DNA from: Ectobius pallidus
Taxonomy: Eukaryota; Arthropoda; Insecta; Blattodea; Ectobiidae
Direction: 5' to 3'
DNA: 64,000 bases
NCBI GenBank assembly: GCA_964059195.1
Contig: CAXKWD010000001.1
Location: forward strand, 118,973,751-119,037,750
The position numbers and the translations under genes were made by a program. Below are positions 48,558-60,211 of the stretch, one piece after another. How positions within the stretch are numbered: position 1 is the first letter of the stretch; each line of letters opens with the position of its first letter. A model generated the notes under the pieces. The model saw only the letters and a program-made list of their open reading frames with translations. It was not told where the DNA came from and searched no databases.

Positions 48558-50003
48558 CCTCTAATACGACTAGGTTAGGGGTTGCATTAAAATAAGTATT
48601 GCGAAACAAGAACACTAATTTTCACGTAACGTCAACTGACTTCGAAGATCTTTATTATACAATATACATTTCTTAAAATGAAATTACGGTTTTAAAACCC
48701 GAATGCAATTCGCTAAGCATTATATGCGTGTGTTTTTATTGACTGTGTTTGTGTAATCTCCTTTATTTGACATCCTTCGTGTACTGTAAAGTACAAAAGA
48801 TTATTTTTACTACACATAACCATTCGTTCATAAGTGTAATCATAAGTGTAATTATTTCAATATTTTTAATTTGCTTTTATCTTTGTTCCAGGTGAGTCAT
48901 TGAGCCTAATCGCAGCTTTAAGTAAGTTTTATAAGTTTTTTTTTTCCTGAAGGTTATTTTTTGCAAGTTAGTATTCATACAAGATTTTCTACTTTCATTC
49001 AAGTGAGACAGAAGACAATAAGTCAAAACATGGTATGGTACTTAGGGTAATTACATACGCGAATTTTATTTCTTGTGCCAACTCCTAGTTAGTTCTAAAA
49101 TGTAAACAAAATCATTTAGTACTACTACTCATCATCATCATCTGTACTATAATTAGATTGTAATTATATCAATAATAAGGATAATAATAATAATAATTAC
49201 CAGAAAATATTTTGTGAGGTAAAATACTGATACCAACACGTATCCCTGAAACTACAAAGCATGACAGTAAAGAAAGTATATGAGGAAGTTTTAGAACCAG
49301 GAAATAGGGAGGAAATAGTAAAAGTCAATCAGATTTATGGCGAACTGGTGGAGAGGCTCTCTGGTTTACGATTAATCCTATTATTGGAGTTTGATTACAA
49401 GTGTATACAGTGGGGAGTAAAACCAACATTCGCAATGCCTTAAGAAGAGGAGTAATGCAATGGGGAGAAAAATACTGCGCAGGACTTAATTTTCAGTCCC
49501 GGAACCCGACCTCCAAGAGTTCAACCAGGAGATTCAGTACACATTCTCAAGAGACACCGGAAAACGCATTGCGACTTAACAAGTTATTAAAGCAAAACAC
49601 TTCTGTACTTCGTGAGGCCGAGAAGTCATTTTTAAAATTAACGATGGAGGGTTAAAGGGACAACATAAATAAGTGAAAGTTGCTTTCTGTTCTGCACACT
49701 ACATTAGTCTATAATGGCGAATGAATCTTAGTGTACACAAAAATAACTCACTACCACTACAAAGCACAAAAACCCATGTCACAACAACACAAACCTTCTA
49801 ATTGTCCATAGCCTAGGCTATCGCAAACCGGTGGACGCCATCCTTTCCAATCCTTTCACGTAATCATCCCACCCTTAACTGTTGATTGGACTGCCCCAAG
49901 TCTATACGGTTTCTAAACCTTCCAGATATCATTATAGGGGTCTATGTGTTTTCCGAATAAGGATTATTTTGATAAATTCGTGACTTAAAGGTAGGAAGAG
50001 TTG
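48558..50003. other. AT-rich DNA; short GC-richer open frames
   Basis: Two overlapping open frames in different phases, 49261-49443 and 49401-49655, sit in a modestly GC-richer segment. They could be a frame-shifted remnant of a coding sequence, but I recognise no family. An AAT-rich run lies at about 49165-49195. Confidence 0.4.
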
Positions 50004-50469
50004 ATTTAATGTAGGGATGGGTCCATGATACTTTCGATACCTGATACTCTCGATACTTGCATGGTATTGGCATCGAGCGATACTTAAAAAAAATTCGCTC
50101 GATAATTTTTCGATACTTTGGTAAGTCTGCAACTTAAGGAAATGCGGTATCTCTTTTTGCTTTTAGTAGTATACTAAATGTAGTAATTTTTTAACAAAAT
50201 CTCGTAAGTGGACTGTTTCAAAGACTAATTTTAGTTTAAGTGTAGAGTTTAAAAATAATTATAGGCTACTGATGATATTAAATTTTGTCTCATTAAATAT
50301 GCACACTTAATTAATTTAGTTGGTATTACACAGTTCTCTCAAGTTTTAATTTTTAATGTATCTATTTATTGAAAAATGAAATGTTGACGGTATCGAGTAT
50401 CGAGGAAAAAATCATGTATCGGTATCGAGTATCGATAAAATCTGGTATCGACCCATCCCTAGTTTAATG
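50004..50469. mobile_element. hAT MITE, 450 bp, 8-bp TSD
   Basis: TAGGGATGGGTCCATGATAC at 50012 mirrors the right end, which reads TAGGGATGGGTCGATACCAG from 50461 on the other strand. GATACTCGATAC-type units repeat just inside both ends. Flanks ATTTAATG (50004-50011) and GTTTAATG (50462-50469) agree at 7 of 8. The TATCGA-rich ends form strong hairpins. Non-coding. Confidence 0.9.
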
Positions 50470-50549
50470 AAGCACAGCAATGCCTGAACAATTTATTATT
50501 GGACACTATAAGTGGTTTTGTGTGTAAGAAAATTATTTATTTTTGCCTT

Positions 50550-51863
50550 TTAACTTTTTCACTGCTACTGACGTATAAATGCGTCATATTAAAACATTGT
50601 TGGAAGTCAAAATATAAGATTGATACAGTAATGCTTTATGTAAAATGTATTTTCATCCACGTGTTACGATTTTTATTTATGAAAAAAGTTATTCCACTAT
50701 TTTTTTCTCGTTGGTTTGAAACAGACAGCTCACTGGTGGTTTCACTTTATGATCTCTTAAAGGCCTATACAGTATAAACATACAAGTTCAGCACTGGAAG
50801 GGTTTCTTTATTAATCCTGGCACATGTGTTTTCGGCAACAGAAAAAGGCACTTTTTATAAGAATTTCAAATTGTGACAATTTTTCGTTACTCAATTCTTT
50901 ACTACATCATATATACGCACATTGAAAACCACTTTTATTTCAAAAGAACCATGTGTTGAATACTTGCTTGGACTACAAAATTAATTAGAACCCTTTACTT
51001 CCATTGTGTCCTATAATACCGCATATTATTGATAAATGACTTTGGTTCAACAGTTCACAATTAATGCTGTGTGAATCAAATCCAGCAGGCTGAGATATAC
51101 ATCGCTGCTGAGGTATACATTACTTAGTTAAGACGTACAAGTATAAACGCAGCGTCATCTAAATTCTAATCCTAGCTTAGTCAGGACTCGGGACATAGCG
51201 GTGCTGGTGGTTGGAACGCCGCTCCATTCATTCAACTAAAATAGTTTGGCACTGCGTAGTTTCATACATCGATAAAACCAGACAACCAGGGAGTCCATGT
51301 TAGACAGGGGAAGGGGAGGACTTTCAGATATGTAGCATTGTTTTTGGAACCTCTCCAATTCCGATAATCAAGATACATATCAAACACTTCTAAGATTAAA
51401 ATTTTAGACTCGTGTCCTTAAATAAGTATTCTGAATAAGCGAAGAAATAAGTAAAGTTTAAATAGGGTGTTTTAGTTACAAACTAATTGTTATAGGTGTT
51501 TTCTGTTCTTTGTTTAGAACTGTACATATCATTTTTATCACTACAATTGTTGCAATATTATATTTTAGATAAATTTTACTGTTATGAAGCAGATTGGAGT
51601 GTACATTAACCATTTCAGAGTTGAATTTATATTTTAATGTAATTACACTAACTTTGAGTGAAATCATCAGTAAGTTTTTAAGTCTGAATCTGATGAGAAA
51701 AATTCCAGTGGGACTGCTGGTTTCTATGAAGAACAATCAGAACACAAAAATAAAAAAACCTTATATTTAACATAAAGCACTACTGTATTAATCTTATATT
51801 TTTGCTTTCATACAATTTTTTGAGGTAATGAATTTATACGTCAATAGCAGTGAAAAGGATTAA
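50550..51863. mobile_element. piggyBac-type non-autonomous element, complete, 1.3 kb
   Basis: Exact TTAA at 50550-50553 and 51860-51863 bracket the element. The left end CTTTTTCACTGCTACTGACG and the right end, which reads TCCTTTTCACTGCTATTGACG-like on the other strand, are inverted repeats, continuing through TATAAAT. TTAA targets with C-Y-TTT ends are the hallmark of piggyBac. The open frames inside (to 92 codons) have no transposase features, so the copy is non-autonomous or a decayed interior. Fragments of the same family are at 2701 and 44055. Confidence 0.9.
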
Positions 51864-52954
51864 AAACGGCTATTTCACTTTATTGTGAAAGTTAATCCCT
51901 GTAATTCGGTATGGATCATTTGTTGTAACTTGATTGTTATTATTATTATTATTGTTATTATTATCGTGTTGATCATTAGCCTACTTTTAAATTGTGTGCT
52001 AAGCTTGATTGTATTGTTTAATGTCTACCACGTATCTTTCCTGTATATCAGAATTAAAACCATCTATGAAAATTATTAAATGTATTTTCTCAATTGAAGG
52101 GTGGAGATTGATAATAATTTCCATACAAACTGAATATTAAGTTCGCAAAAGATGTTATTGAAAGTTAAAATAGTTCTTCTAGAACTGTTGATAAATATCA
52201 GTGCTCCAGATAAGAAATTTTGAGAAAACATTAGGAGAAACGTGAGGAATGGGATTCAAATTTTACGTTTTAGAACATTTGTCCTGCCTGGATTGAGGGG
52301 ATTTTTTATTTTTTATTGAAAAGTTAAAATTCTCGTATTGCGGAATGTTGAAATTTGCGATGAATCCGTACTTCGTCCGATAATAATCCAGTTAATTAAC
52401 TCCTCCTTACATTCGTTTAGACAAGACTTGCTAAGAAATAAGAACTTATGAAAAGTGAGAAAATTAGGATAGAAAAAATTTGATTTATCTTCTAATCGAC
52501 ATGACAACAGAATTTTGGTTCCAAGAATAACCACGCTAGCATATAGGGTTAATTAATGAGGTCATACATTACATCGTTGCATATATTTATGCTGGCAGTT
52601 TTTCAACACCTTCTAATGAGAACCCACACTACCCATTACATGAAACTCTCCTCCCATTTAAGAGGAACTCATAAATTACTTCTCGAACGTGCTGGACCTG
52701 TGAACCAATAAATTCCACAAAAACAACACTTTTTCTTATGTCGTTTGATCGTTACGATCCTCTATAAAATTTATTCCTCTAGCATGCACCTCTGCAATAA
52801 AAGTCTTACTAGTGGAAACTTTATAAAATATCTGGAATCGTTCGATAGGCCTATACGAAAGTTCACAACTAGGTTCAGTGCATCACTATAAAAACAAAAC
52901 ATTAGAACATGTAAACATTACATTAGGATATATATAGAATAAAATCCCTATAAC
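51864..52954. other. AT-rich DNA, (TTA)n run
   Basis: An interrupted TTA/ATT run lies at about 51928-51965. Otherwise nothing is recognised. Confidence 0.5.
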
Positions 52955-53018
52955 AACCGGACTCGAACCTGGTACCTGTGACTTTCCGTGGTGACGCTTT
53001 ACCAACTGAGCTACCCAG
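52955..53018 (-). mobile_element. tRNA-like sequence (SINE head or tRNA pseudogene)
   Basis: Read on the minus strand, TAGCTCAGTTGGTAAAGC (53013-52996) is a nearly perfect A box and D arm, and GGTTCGAGTCC (52969-52959) is a perfect B box. The D stem has one mismatch, the T stem has two, no anticodon stem can be drawn and the acceptor ends do not pair. It is therefore not a functional tRNA by inspection. A SINE body beyond the B box was not matched elsewhere in the window. Confidence 0.7.
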
Positions 53019-53633
53019 AATTCCATATACGGTCGTACACCCTTAAGGGCAATCTTAGGAGAAATATTCTAACGAATTCCAGATCAAATCCTTTCTTTGG
53101 CAGAGTTGCTTTCAGGCAACAAGTCCGGAAAATGGGCAAGCCTGTTTTGCATGAAGACCATAGAAACATTCGTTACTGTCATGAACTAAATAGTCAGTGG
53201 ATGTTACCTGGTACAGTCTAGTTATTCTTTGCATACCCGGGCGGCTTCCTTTTGTTAGGAGGAAAAGATTACCAACAGCTCAACCCATACTCTTTATTTT
53301 TACCTCACCAATCAGCTTGTTACCTCAGTCAATCAAAATCTAAGAATGTCCTGTGACGGCTGTGACAGCTGGGCGTCTACTTTGCATGGACCGAAACGCG
53401 GGGTTGCAAGATCTAGTTACAGTAAACAATAACATGTGTGAATTGATTAAAGCGAGGGAAGAACTGGGGTTAGTGATAAGAATTAGAGAATATTGCAACC
53501 TTGCTTTTGTTTTGGAAAGCGGAAATCACGACTGACTTGATCAGATCAATTAACGTAAAGAAATAATGACTTAATGGTTTATTCCTTTGAAGCCGCTTTA
53601 GGCAACATTGCCGAACAGAACATATAATTGTTG
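53019..53633. other. Unclassified DNA, short open frames
   Basis: Composition is somewhat less AT-rich. The frames at 52988-53221 and 53353-53535 show no recognisable domain. No exon could be supported. Confidence 0.45.
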
Positions 53634-53928
53634 AATATGTAACAAAGTTCCGCCTTAAACCCTTAACACACAACTTATCTTGATCCACTCAAAAACAGCA
53701 TATAAAGATGTACCCTAGATGAAAGCTGGATTCTTCTGTGTGGAATACAACTCATCAGAACTGAAGATGGCGCAGCAAATACGCCGAAATGCATTTTCTA
53801 TTTAAATAATGACACATCTTGGTTCCACACAGAAGAACCCAGTTTTCATCTACATCTTTATATGCCGTTTTTGAGTGGATAGAGTAAGTTGTGTGTTAAG
53901 GGTTTAAAGCGGAACTTTGTTACATATT
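53634..53928. mobile_element. Foldback element, ~110-bp arms
   Basis: The left arm (53634-53745) and right arm (53823-53928) are reverse complements at roughly 90%, with one 6-base indel. They include AACAAAGTTCCGC, CCCTTAACACACAACTTA, CCACTCAAAAAC and ATAAAGATGTA. The 77-base loop holds CTGAAGA (53761-53767), GGCG (53769-53772), CGCC (53782-53785) and GAAA (53786-53789), the hammerhead-like order also seen in the 31889 foldback. Arm sequences of the two foldbacks are unrelated. Confidence 0.88.
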
Positions 53929-54056
53929 TAATATTATAACCCTTATCTGATGGAAATGAAATATTTTCATTTTATAATTGTTGGGTAAAACTTCAGACTT
54001 ATGGAATACCATGTTGATTTAGAGCAACATTGCCAATCCAGCAGGCATAAAGTTTC

Positions 54057-54103
<47 letters not shown>
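54057..54103. repeat. Poly(T) tract, ~47 nt
   Basis: A nearly uninterrupted T run. It may be the poly(A) tail of a retro-inserted sequence on the minus strand, whose body would then lie to the right. That sequence was not recognised. Confidence 0.9.
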
Positions 54104-55533
54104 CTGCAGGCAGAATAGGTGCACAGAAAGCACACTTTCTCCGTTGGAAACTGCTACAAATGTGTTAATTAACATCCCAAGTCATTTTCGACTTTCCGCT
54201 TTCCCACTACTGTCAACACAGTTTCTGCATTTATAAAAAAAATGCTCTTGAATATGTATTTATTTAACATTTATTTGCGTACGTACGTCCTTCATCAGTC
54301 TACGTGGCCGCTGCGAATATACGGTATGGAAAAGAGGATCGCTTTAAATGAACCTGCAAATAACAACGCAGCATCACAGAGGAGCACGAGGCAAATACGT
54401 AAAACGAATTGAGATACTTGTTAGTGAAACTAAGCATCAGTGGATTGGAATATTTCTAGAAATGCCTTCACTCATAAAATATAGAGTGGGTTCAACTGAA
54501 ATTCTAAGGAAGTGCGTTTCTCATACATCAAGGCGTTTCTCATACATCAAGATGTGTCATGCTTAGAACGTAAAATTTTCACGGAAGGAATTATTATTGT
54601 TATTAATTAACGTTTAAAGAGTTCTCAACAGGCAAAGTAATTGGAATATAGGCCTATGTTCATTCATAAAATATCATATCTACACCTAAGTGAAACAGGC
54701 AATAAGATCCTGGTTCCTAAGTTCTTAGGTTCGAGTCTAGGTCGCAGGTATTTTACATATGCTGAAATCACATACCTTTAAAAGAACTCCTGCGGAACAA
54801 AGCGACAGTTACAGCCCAAATAGCAGTATACAACTGTCGTTAAATAGTCTTAATTCGTATGTGATTTGATATCAAGAGTAAGACATTTAAAATCAAGCAT
54901 TCGGCTATGCGAATAGGAAAACAACATTTAGATTAGATTTGTATAGATATCTTATATATTTTTTTTATTATATTCAGAACGATGACAAGCGGAGGGAGGC
55001 TGAAGTACGTGAAGAAAACAAGCTTTCTGAAGGTGGTAACTTCAATTTTATGTGATATATAAAAATCTAAATACTTTTTAAGTTTTCCTTAGTAACCACG
55101 GTTGGGACTTGACGCGTAAAAAAAAGTTTTCTTTATGACGTATAAAATACTCGTAAAACGAGCAATAAATAATAACCCGAATACACGTAAAATACATTTA
55201 AAAGCCTCTTATGATATTTATTCTTGTTCCAATTTAAAATTTTACATACAGTACAAGGACTAGAATTCAAACCCGCTGACGCCCAACAACAATAAGCTTC
55301 CAAAACCGAGATTAATATCTAAAATCCATAGAAGTAACATAAATACAAGATAGCAAAACTACAAGAGTTCAGTGATTTAACAGGAGCAAGAAGTTAAAAA
55401 GTAAGCAGTAAGGTTGTACTTACTAATTATGAATCACACCACTGCAACTCAAATGTTGTATATTAATGATCAAAGATTAACAATTGTGATGCTTCAACAA
55501 CTTCTCAGAAATTGGAGAGAAAATCCAGGAAAA
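54104..55533. other. AT-rich DNA, nothing recognised
   Basis: A short direct repeat CGTTTCTCATACATCAAG occurs twice in tandem at about 54509-54552. No other feature. Confidence 0.5.
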
Positions 55534-56045
55534 TTTGTAAAATAAACTTCATGCCAATTAAATTTAAAAGAATTATACTTGAAACAATGAAAAAATGTTA
55601 AGAATGAGTGTTAGATTCTTATTGTGAAATAGAAAGTCAGTCAGTAGAAGACAATAAGACGTTTTTGGTTCTAAAAATATTGGTTTTAATGTACCTATAT
55701 TATTTTTTAGGAACATAATGAAATATAAATAGAGTATGTCTTAAATTTACCAAATATATTAAATATTCTTTTAGTATGAAAGATTGACTGAATTGAATAT
55801 TACAAGTATTTTAAAGTTTTGGCAATTTTTAAAAATCAAATTACAATAGAAATCGTGCATTTTTGGCCAAAACGTAAATACTTTTTTTTTCTTTCTAATT
55901 TTTGTTGTGTAGCTTAGGTAATGTGATTAGATTACTCGCAGTAATGACATGCTATCGGAATACTAGACTATTGGTTGATACTTGGGTAAAACAAAAAATG
56001 AACACTAAAACAAATACTTTGGTGAGGGAGCCGATGGTTGGGTTA

Positions 56046-56087
56046 AAAACTAACTCCGTGGCGCTAACATCCCAGAAGTGACAAGGG
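56046..56087 (-). mobile_element. SINE family A, 3'-end scrap
   Basis: AACTCCGTGGCGCTAACATC, then CCAGAAGTGACAAGG, is the reverse complement of the last 40 bases of family A. It sits inside the truncated MITE, so it arrived later or by conversion. Confidence 0.75.
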
Positions 56088-56119
56088 TGGGTTAAAAGTA
56101 AAGTAAAAAAAACACACAA

Positions 56120-56155
56120 AAAGAAGAAGAAGAATAAGAAGAAGAAGAAGAAGAA
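56120..56155. repeat. (AAG)n microsatellite
   Basis: About twelve AAG units with one interruption, inside the 55534 MITE. Confidence 0.9.
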
Positions 56156-56212
56156 AATAAAGAGGCGGTTACACAATGCTTTGCCCACGGTGCAAAGAAC
56201 CTGAAATCGGGG

Positions 56213-57011
56213 CCTGATATAAAGAATAAAGTAGTGTGTGTTTATATTGTCGAATTAAATTAAATATTAGCATATTACATCACGTGTTTTTACATTACGT
56301 ATTTTACAAGTATTTTATGTGTAAAAAACTTGCATGTAGATTACTTGCCCAACCCTGTGCTGCCTGTGCGTATAGATTCCGGAAAGAGATATGAAAGCAG
56401 TCGTGTTTTTAAAATACTTGTCTATGAGGTTTTGTGCTTTGAAGTTGCGGAAGAAGAGAGTCGGTACACATGCCTGTGGAATAATGCAAAGCTCCCACTA
56501 GTCTGTTTGCTCTAGAAACATTTTAAAGTCTTTGAATGTTGAGCAACGGAAACGGAGCGAAAATGCGTGGATCTTCCACATAAACGTCCATCTGAAGCTT
56601 AGCTTCCGGGAAATCCTGATGCATGTACAGATGAGACCTCACTTTCAGGAGGGTAAAAGCTTTAAACCGAAATGCTCAGCTTCTGCTCTAATTAACTGAA
56701 AAGTGCAAGGAAAGGTGAACAAGCTAGAGAGAACCAAATTAGCTCTATCAGATGTGTGAGTTCATGAGTGAAATACAAGTTTATGCTTATGTTTATATCC
56801 CTCTGCATCCTTAGCGGCTTAGCACATCAGAAGAGTCATGGCTGTCGATTCTTATCTATCGTAAAACAAGTATAGGCTATAAGCCAATATGTGAAACATC
56901 TATCAACATTATCTACAGATGGCAGGATCGGGGGTAAATAATCTGCGTGCTTTTTTTTTTTCTTTCTTTTAAATACCGAAATCGCTACTTCTTGTCCTAT
57001 AGCCACCAATT
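56213..57011. other. Unclassified DNA
   Basis: No element ends or gene supported. A T-rich run lies at about 56950-56968. Confidence 0.5.
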
Positions 57012-57252
57012 CCGGGGTGCGCGGGCAAAGAGAGCTAAGTCCACTTTCTTGTTACTGAGAATTAGAGTGACTTGACACACTATACCAGCCCAACATAGCT
57101 TTAGAGATGGATAAACCCATCAGGCTCACATCCATAACTACTGTACAATTCTGAATATGACTTACTGGACTTAACACAAATGTAGAGAATATTTTTATCT
57201 ATAACTCTATGGACATATCTCATTTTTTTAGGATGGTGCCCGCGCACCCCGG
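57012..57252. mobile_element. Small TIR element, 241 bp
   Basis: CCGGGGTGCGCGGGCA (57012-57027) and its exact reverse complement (57237-57252) form 16-bp GC-rich inverted ends around an AT-rich interior. The contrast in base content makes chance pairing very unlikely. No clear target duplication; family unknown. Confidence 0.75.
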
Positions 57253-57550
57253 ACTTGCCCTCACAATGTTGAATGCATCATATCCAAGATTCTCCTACCT
57301 CAAAAAAATCGTAGATAGTAAGCCTACAACATATCTAACCTAGGATTCCTAGGAGAACAGAGACAATAATTTGTGGTTCATGAATGTATATATATCCATC
57401 TAGGATTCCATACCTGTAATCAGCATTGCTAAAAAGTAATTACAAAATTCTTATAGTTATCTATATTCACTAGATTATTTTAAGGCAATCAAGCTTTGTG
57501 TGAATCTATATATTTGTTTCTTAGCCATTCTCTTATATTCCTTTATACTT
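57253..57550. other. AT-rich DNA, nothing recognised
   Basis: No feature seen between the two small TIR elements. Confidence 0.5.
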
Positions 57551-57752
57551 CGCACGGTTCAAAAGGTGTATGAGCTAAGCCAGTGCGTGTTTAAAATGAA
57601 TTTTCAATTGGGGGACTGAAAAATAGGAAACTCTGTTGTTCACACTTGTGCTGTGGGCGTCCGAACTAGGCAACAGAATTCTAAATACTATTGGAAATTA
57701 ATCATTTTAATGCACTTATTGGCTCAGCTCATATGCCTTTTGAAACCGTGCG
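57551..57752. mobile_element. Small TIR element, ~202 bp
   Basis: CGCACGGTTCAAAAGGTGTA then TGAGCTAAGCC at the left mirrors the right end, which reads CGCACGGTTTCAAAAGGCAT then ATGAGCTGAGCC on the other strand. About 35 bases pair with few mismatches. No duplication could be fixed; non-coding. Confidence 0.8.
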
Positions 57753-58051
57753 GACTATAGTATAATTTCCTTTACAATGGTTTTTTTTAGCTCAGAATAC
57801 AACTCAAGGAAATACTTTGGGGGAAAAATCTTCAGCTACTATTGAAAATCTTAATATAATCATATTATGCAACCTAAGAACCTCATTTATATATCAAATA
57901 CATTTTAAGTCAGTATCATTTTGAATAAATGACCAGTGTGCAACGAGAGAGGTCTGTACTAATCTTGTGTATGTTACCCTAGAGGTAGATACGCCACACA
58001 GGATTCAGATAGGCTTTAGGATCATGGCGACTCTCTCTGTGAAGGGTTAGC

Positions 58052-59125
58052 TACCGTAATTTACGGACTATAAGACGCACTTTTTTACTTTGAAAACAGA
58101 GCCTTGAAAGTTGGGTGCGTCTAATGGTCCGAAGTACACTAAAAAATTTAAATTATGGTAAATATTGCCAGAATATCACAGTTATAAACAACGATAAAAC
58201 AGTTAAAATTTTTGGCACAGACTGTACATCAGTGCACTTGTCACAATCGTGAAATAAGGGTAGCTGGAAGCCAGGTATACAATGCGAATAGGAAGGAATG
58301 TTGAGTTCTTTTATACGAAAGGAGTTTTCTCCGCCATGTGGTTTAAATGAAGGCAGTGACTTCTAAACAGCCTTGTCCCGTTACACTTGCTGTATGCTGA
58401 ATTTTGGGTTAGAGGGTGTAAAGGTATTTTCAGTCTTTCATGGGTAATTAGTTCAGTTGTTAAAATGTTGCCAACTGTAAAGAGGAGATTTTATAACAAT
58501 GCAGGTTTTAAGTTAGAAGTGATTCATACTGATTTCATTGTACAAGGTTACAATTCATTTATGCAATGAAGTATGTTTTAAAATTTGAAATTTTGAATGA
58601 TATTCAATTTCTTTTCATTTAATTTCCATCCTAAAATCAAAGTGCGTCTTTCTTTCTTTCTTTCTCGTAGTTTTACCTCTCCCTTTTAGGATTTAAGCGA
58701 CCCAAGCCGCCCGGGCCTTACAGGGCCGCGACCTGTCGGGAGAGGGATTACCTTTGGATCACATACATACTTTTTTGACCAGACAAGGACATGGAGGGCC
58801 TCCCCGGATGAGTGATCAGCTCAATGCCGGGGCCACCTCCGAGACAACACAAACACATAGGACGATACACACCATTCACACACACACTCACTCAGAACAA
58901 GGCGAGGATGAGGATGAAGATGATAATGACGGCCAGATGATATCCGGGGACCACAAGGGCCTAAAGTTACCTGACATTTGTCTCATAGGTGAGGGAAAAC
59001 CCCGGAAAAAAACCTCACCTAGGTAACTTGTCCCGACCAGGAATCGAACCCGGGCCCGCTGCGTGAGAGGATTGGACGCATCCCCCTAAAATCAAAGTGC
59101 GTCTTATAGTCCGTAAATTACGGTA
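58052..59125. mobile_element. TIR MITE with 30-bp perfect ends, split by a SINE
   Basis: CCGTAATTTACGGACTATAA then GACGCACTTT at the left (58054) recurs exactly, inverted, at the right end (to 59123). TA lies outside both ends (58052-58053 and 59124-59125). The end itself contains the near-palindrome CCGTAATTTACGG. GTGCGTCTAATGGTCCGAAG at about 58114 is an internal copy of the end. Removing the SINE and one duplication leaves about 615 bp. TA-target group; family not named. Confidence 0.9.
58630..59105 (-). mobile_element. tRNA-derived SINE, family C, nested, 21-bp TSD
   Basis: The body 58651-59084 is on the minus strand. CCTAAAATCAAAGTGCGTCTT is present on both sides (58630-58650 and 59085-59105), a 21-bp duplication. 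The GAAA-type tail appears as a TTTC run at the left. The head, on the right, has the B-box complement GAATCGAACCCGGG. CCTCTCCC (58676-58683) and GGGAGAGG (58738-58745) preserve the 3' stem seen in the 1607 copy. It inserted close to the right end of the MITE. Confidence 0.96.
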
Positions 59126-60071
59126 ATCGGCAAAGCGGAAAGTAATCCCAATAATTGCGACCCTTGCTACTGTATGAATTAACTACTTCATTAATTTACT
59201 GCACATAAGGGCGCATTGATCCCTTTCTGGAGCTGTGTGCAAAAAATATTCCAACCCTGGATTTCGAGTGCCTATAAATGGTGAGCCACACGCGCACATA
59301 ACTCTACATCATTCCGAATGTGACAATCCGAAACTGTATTTTGTTTAATGTTTCGTGAATAACTTGTGGTTGCTTTTGCTGTTGCTCCTACGTTCACACA
59401 AACATAGATTTCCAACCAATCAGCGACCCTTAAATAGGAACAAACCCATTTTGGTGCAGTATATTATTCCAGGTGCGTGGCATCAAAGCTCACAAACGTA
59501 CAAACAGACCCCCTACGGCGATCATACAGCCCGGCATCGATCCCCAATCCGAGCGCTGGCAGGTGAATGTAGCGTCACGTCATATCATGGTGAGACAGCT
59601 TCCCCTATATCTTTCATCTCTCGAGACTAAAATTAATCAAATACCGTAACATATTGACTGGAAAATATTAGATAAAGTGCTCTACATATCACTAAACTTG
59701 ACCTAAAGGAAGGTGAGGTTAATTCTTTTGAACTTTTATCATTAAAAGTATAGAATATATTAACATACCTATATTAATTTTCCTAGGAAGGATAATCACG
59801 ATTTTTGGTTGTTCCATATAAAAAAAATTATCTTGGTGAACATTGCTCTTTGAAGCCCAGTTAGTAAAAGCGGTAATCAAAACCTGGATAACATGACGTG
59901 GAACCCAGTTAGGAAACAGGGCTATTCCATTAGGTCAGTATAAGACTAGTTTTTTCTTTTCCTTCAGAATCAACATGGTGGTGTATATCCTGATATTACC
60001 CAGAAAACTGTCTTTAGTAATGAGTAACTTTCAATATTGCGAAAGTAAGTTGTTTGAGTGAACAATAAAAG
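59126..60071. other. Unclassified DNA
   Basis: The 91-codon frame at 59355-59630 has no recognisable protein features. Nothing else is seen. Confidence 0.5.
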
Positions 60072-60211
60072 TAAAGTGATCCCTATACAGGCCATGGAGG
60101 CCCAGAGGGTTCCAGGAGGTTGAGGCTCCCAGATTTTTGGACATTCGGCACATGAAGGTGGTAAGGTTGTCAGCCTTACGCACCGGCCGCCTTTACCCCC
60201 AGGATATCCGT
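60072..60211 (-). mobile_element. SINE family B, 5'-truncated minus copy
   Basis: GGCCATGGAGGCCCAGAGGG, TTCCAGGAGGTTGAGGCTCC and CTTACGCACCGGCCGCCTTT match the 61280 copy. The copy stops at CCCCAGGA, so the tRNA head is missing. No clear duplication. Confidence 0.85.

Larger units (their letters stand above)
55534..56212 (+). mobile_element. hAT-like MITE, left-truncated relative of the 17646 element
   Basis: Similarity starts at TTTGTAAAATA (compare 17733). It continues through ATGCCAATT, ACTTGAAACAAT, TTACCAAATATATTAAATATT and the G-rich GGGTTAAAA region to GTGCAAAGAACCTGAAATCG (compare 18276-18296). The left terminus is missing. The copy has been interrupted by a SINE scrap and an AAG run. 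Confidence 0.8.

Noticed and set aside
52955..53018. Functional tRNA gene
   Set aside because: The anticodon stem cannot form, the acceptor stem does not pair and the T stem has two mismatches.
58754..59026. 90-codon open frame
   Set aside because: Lies wholly within the nested SINE family C copy.
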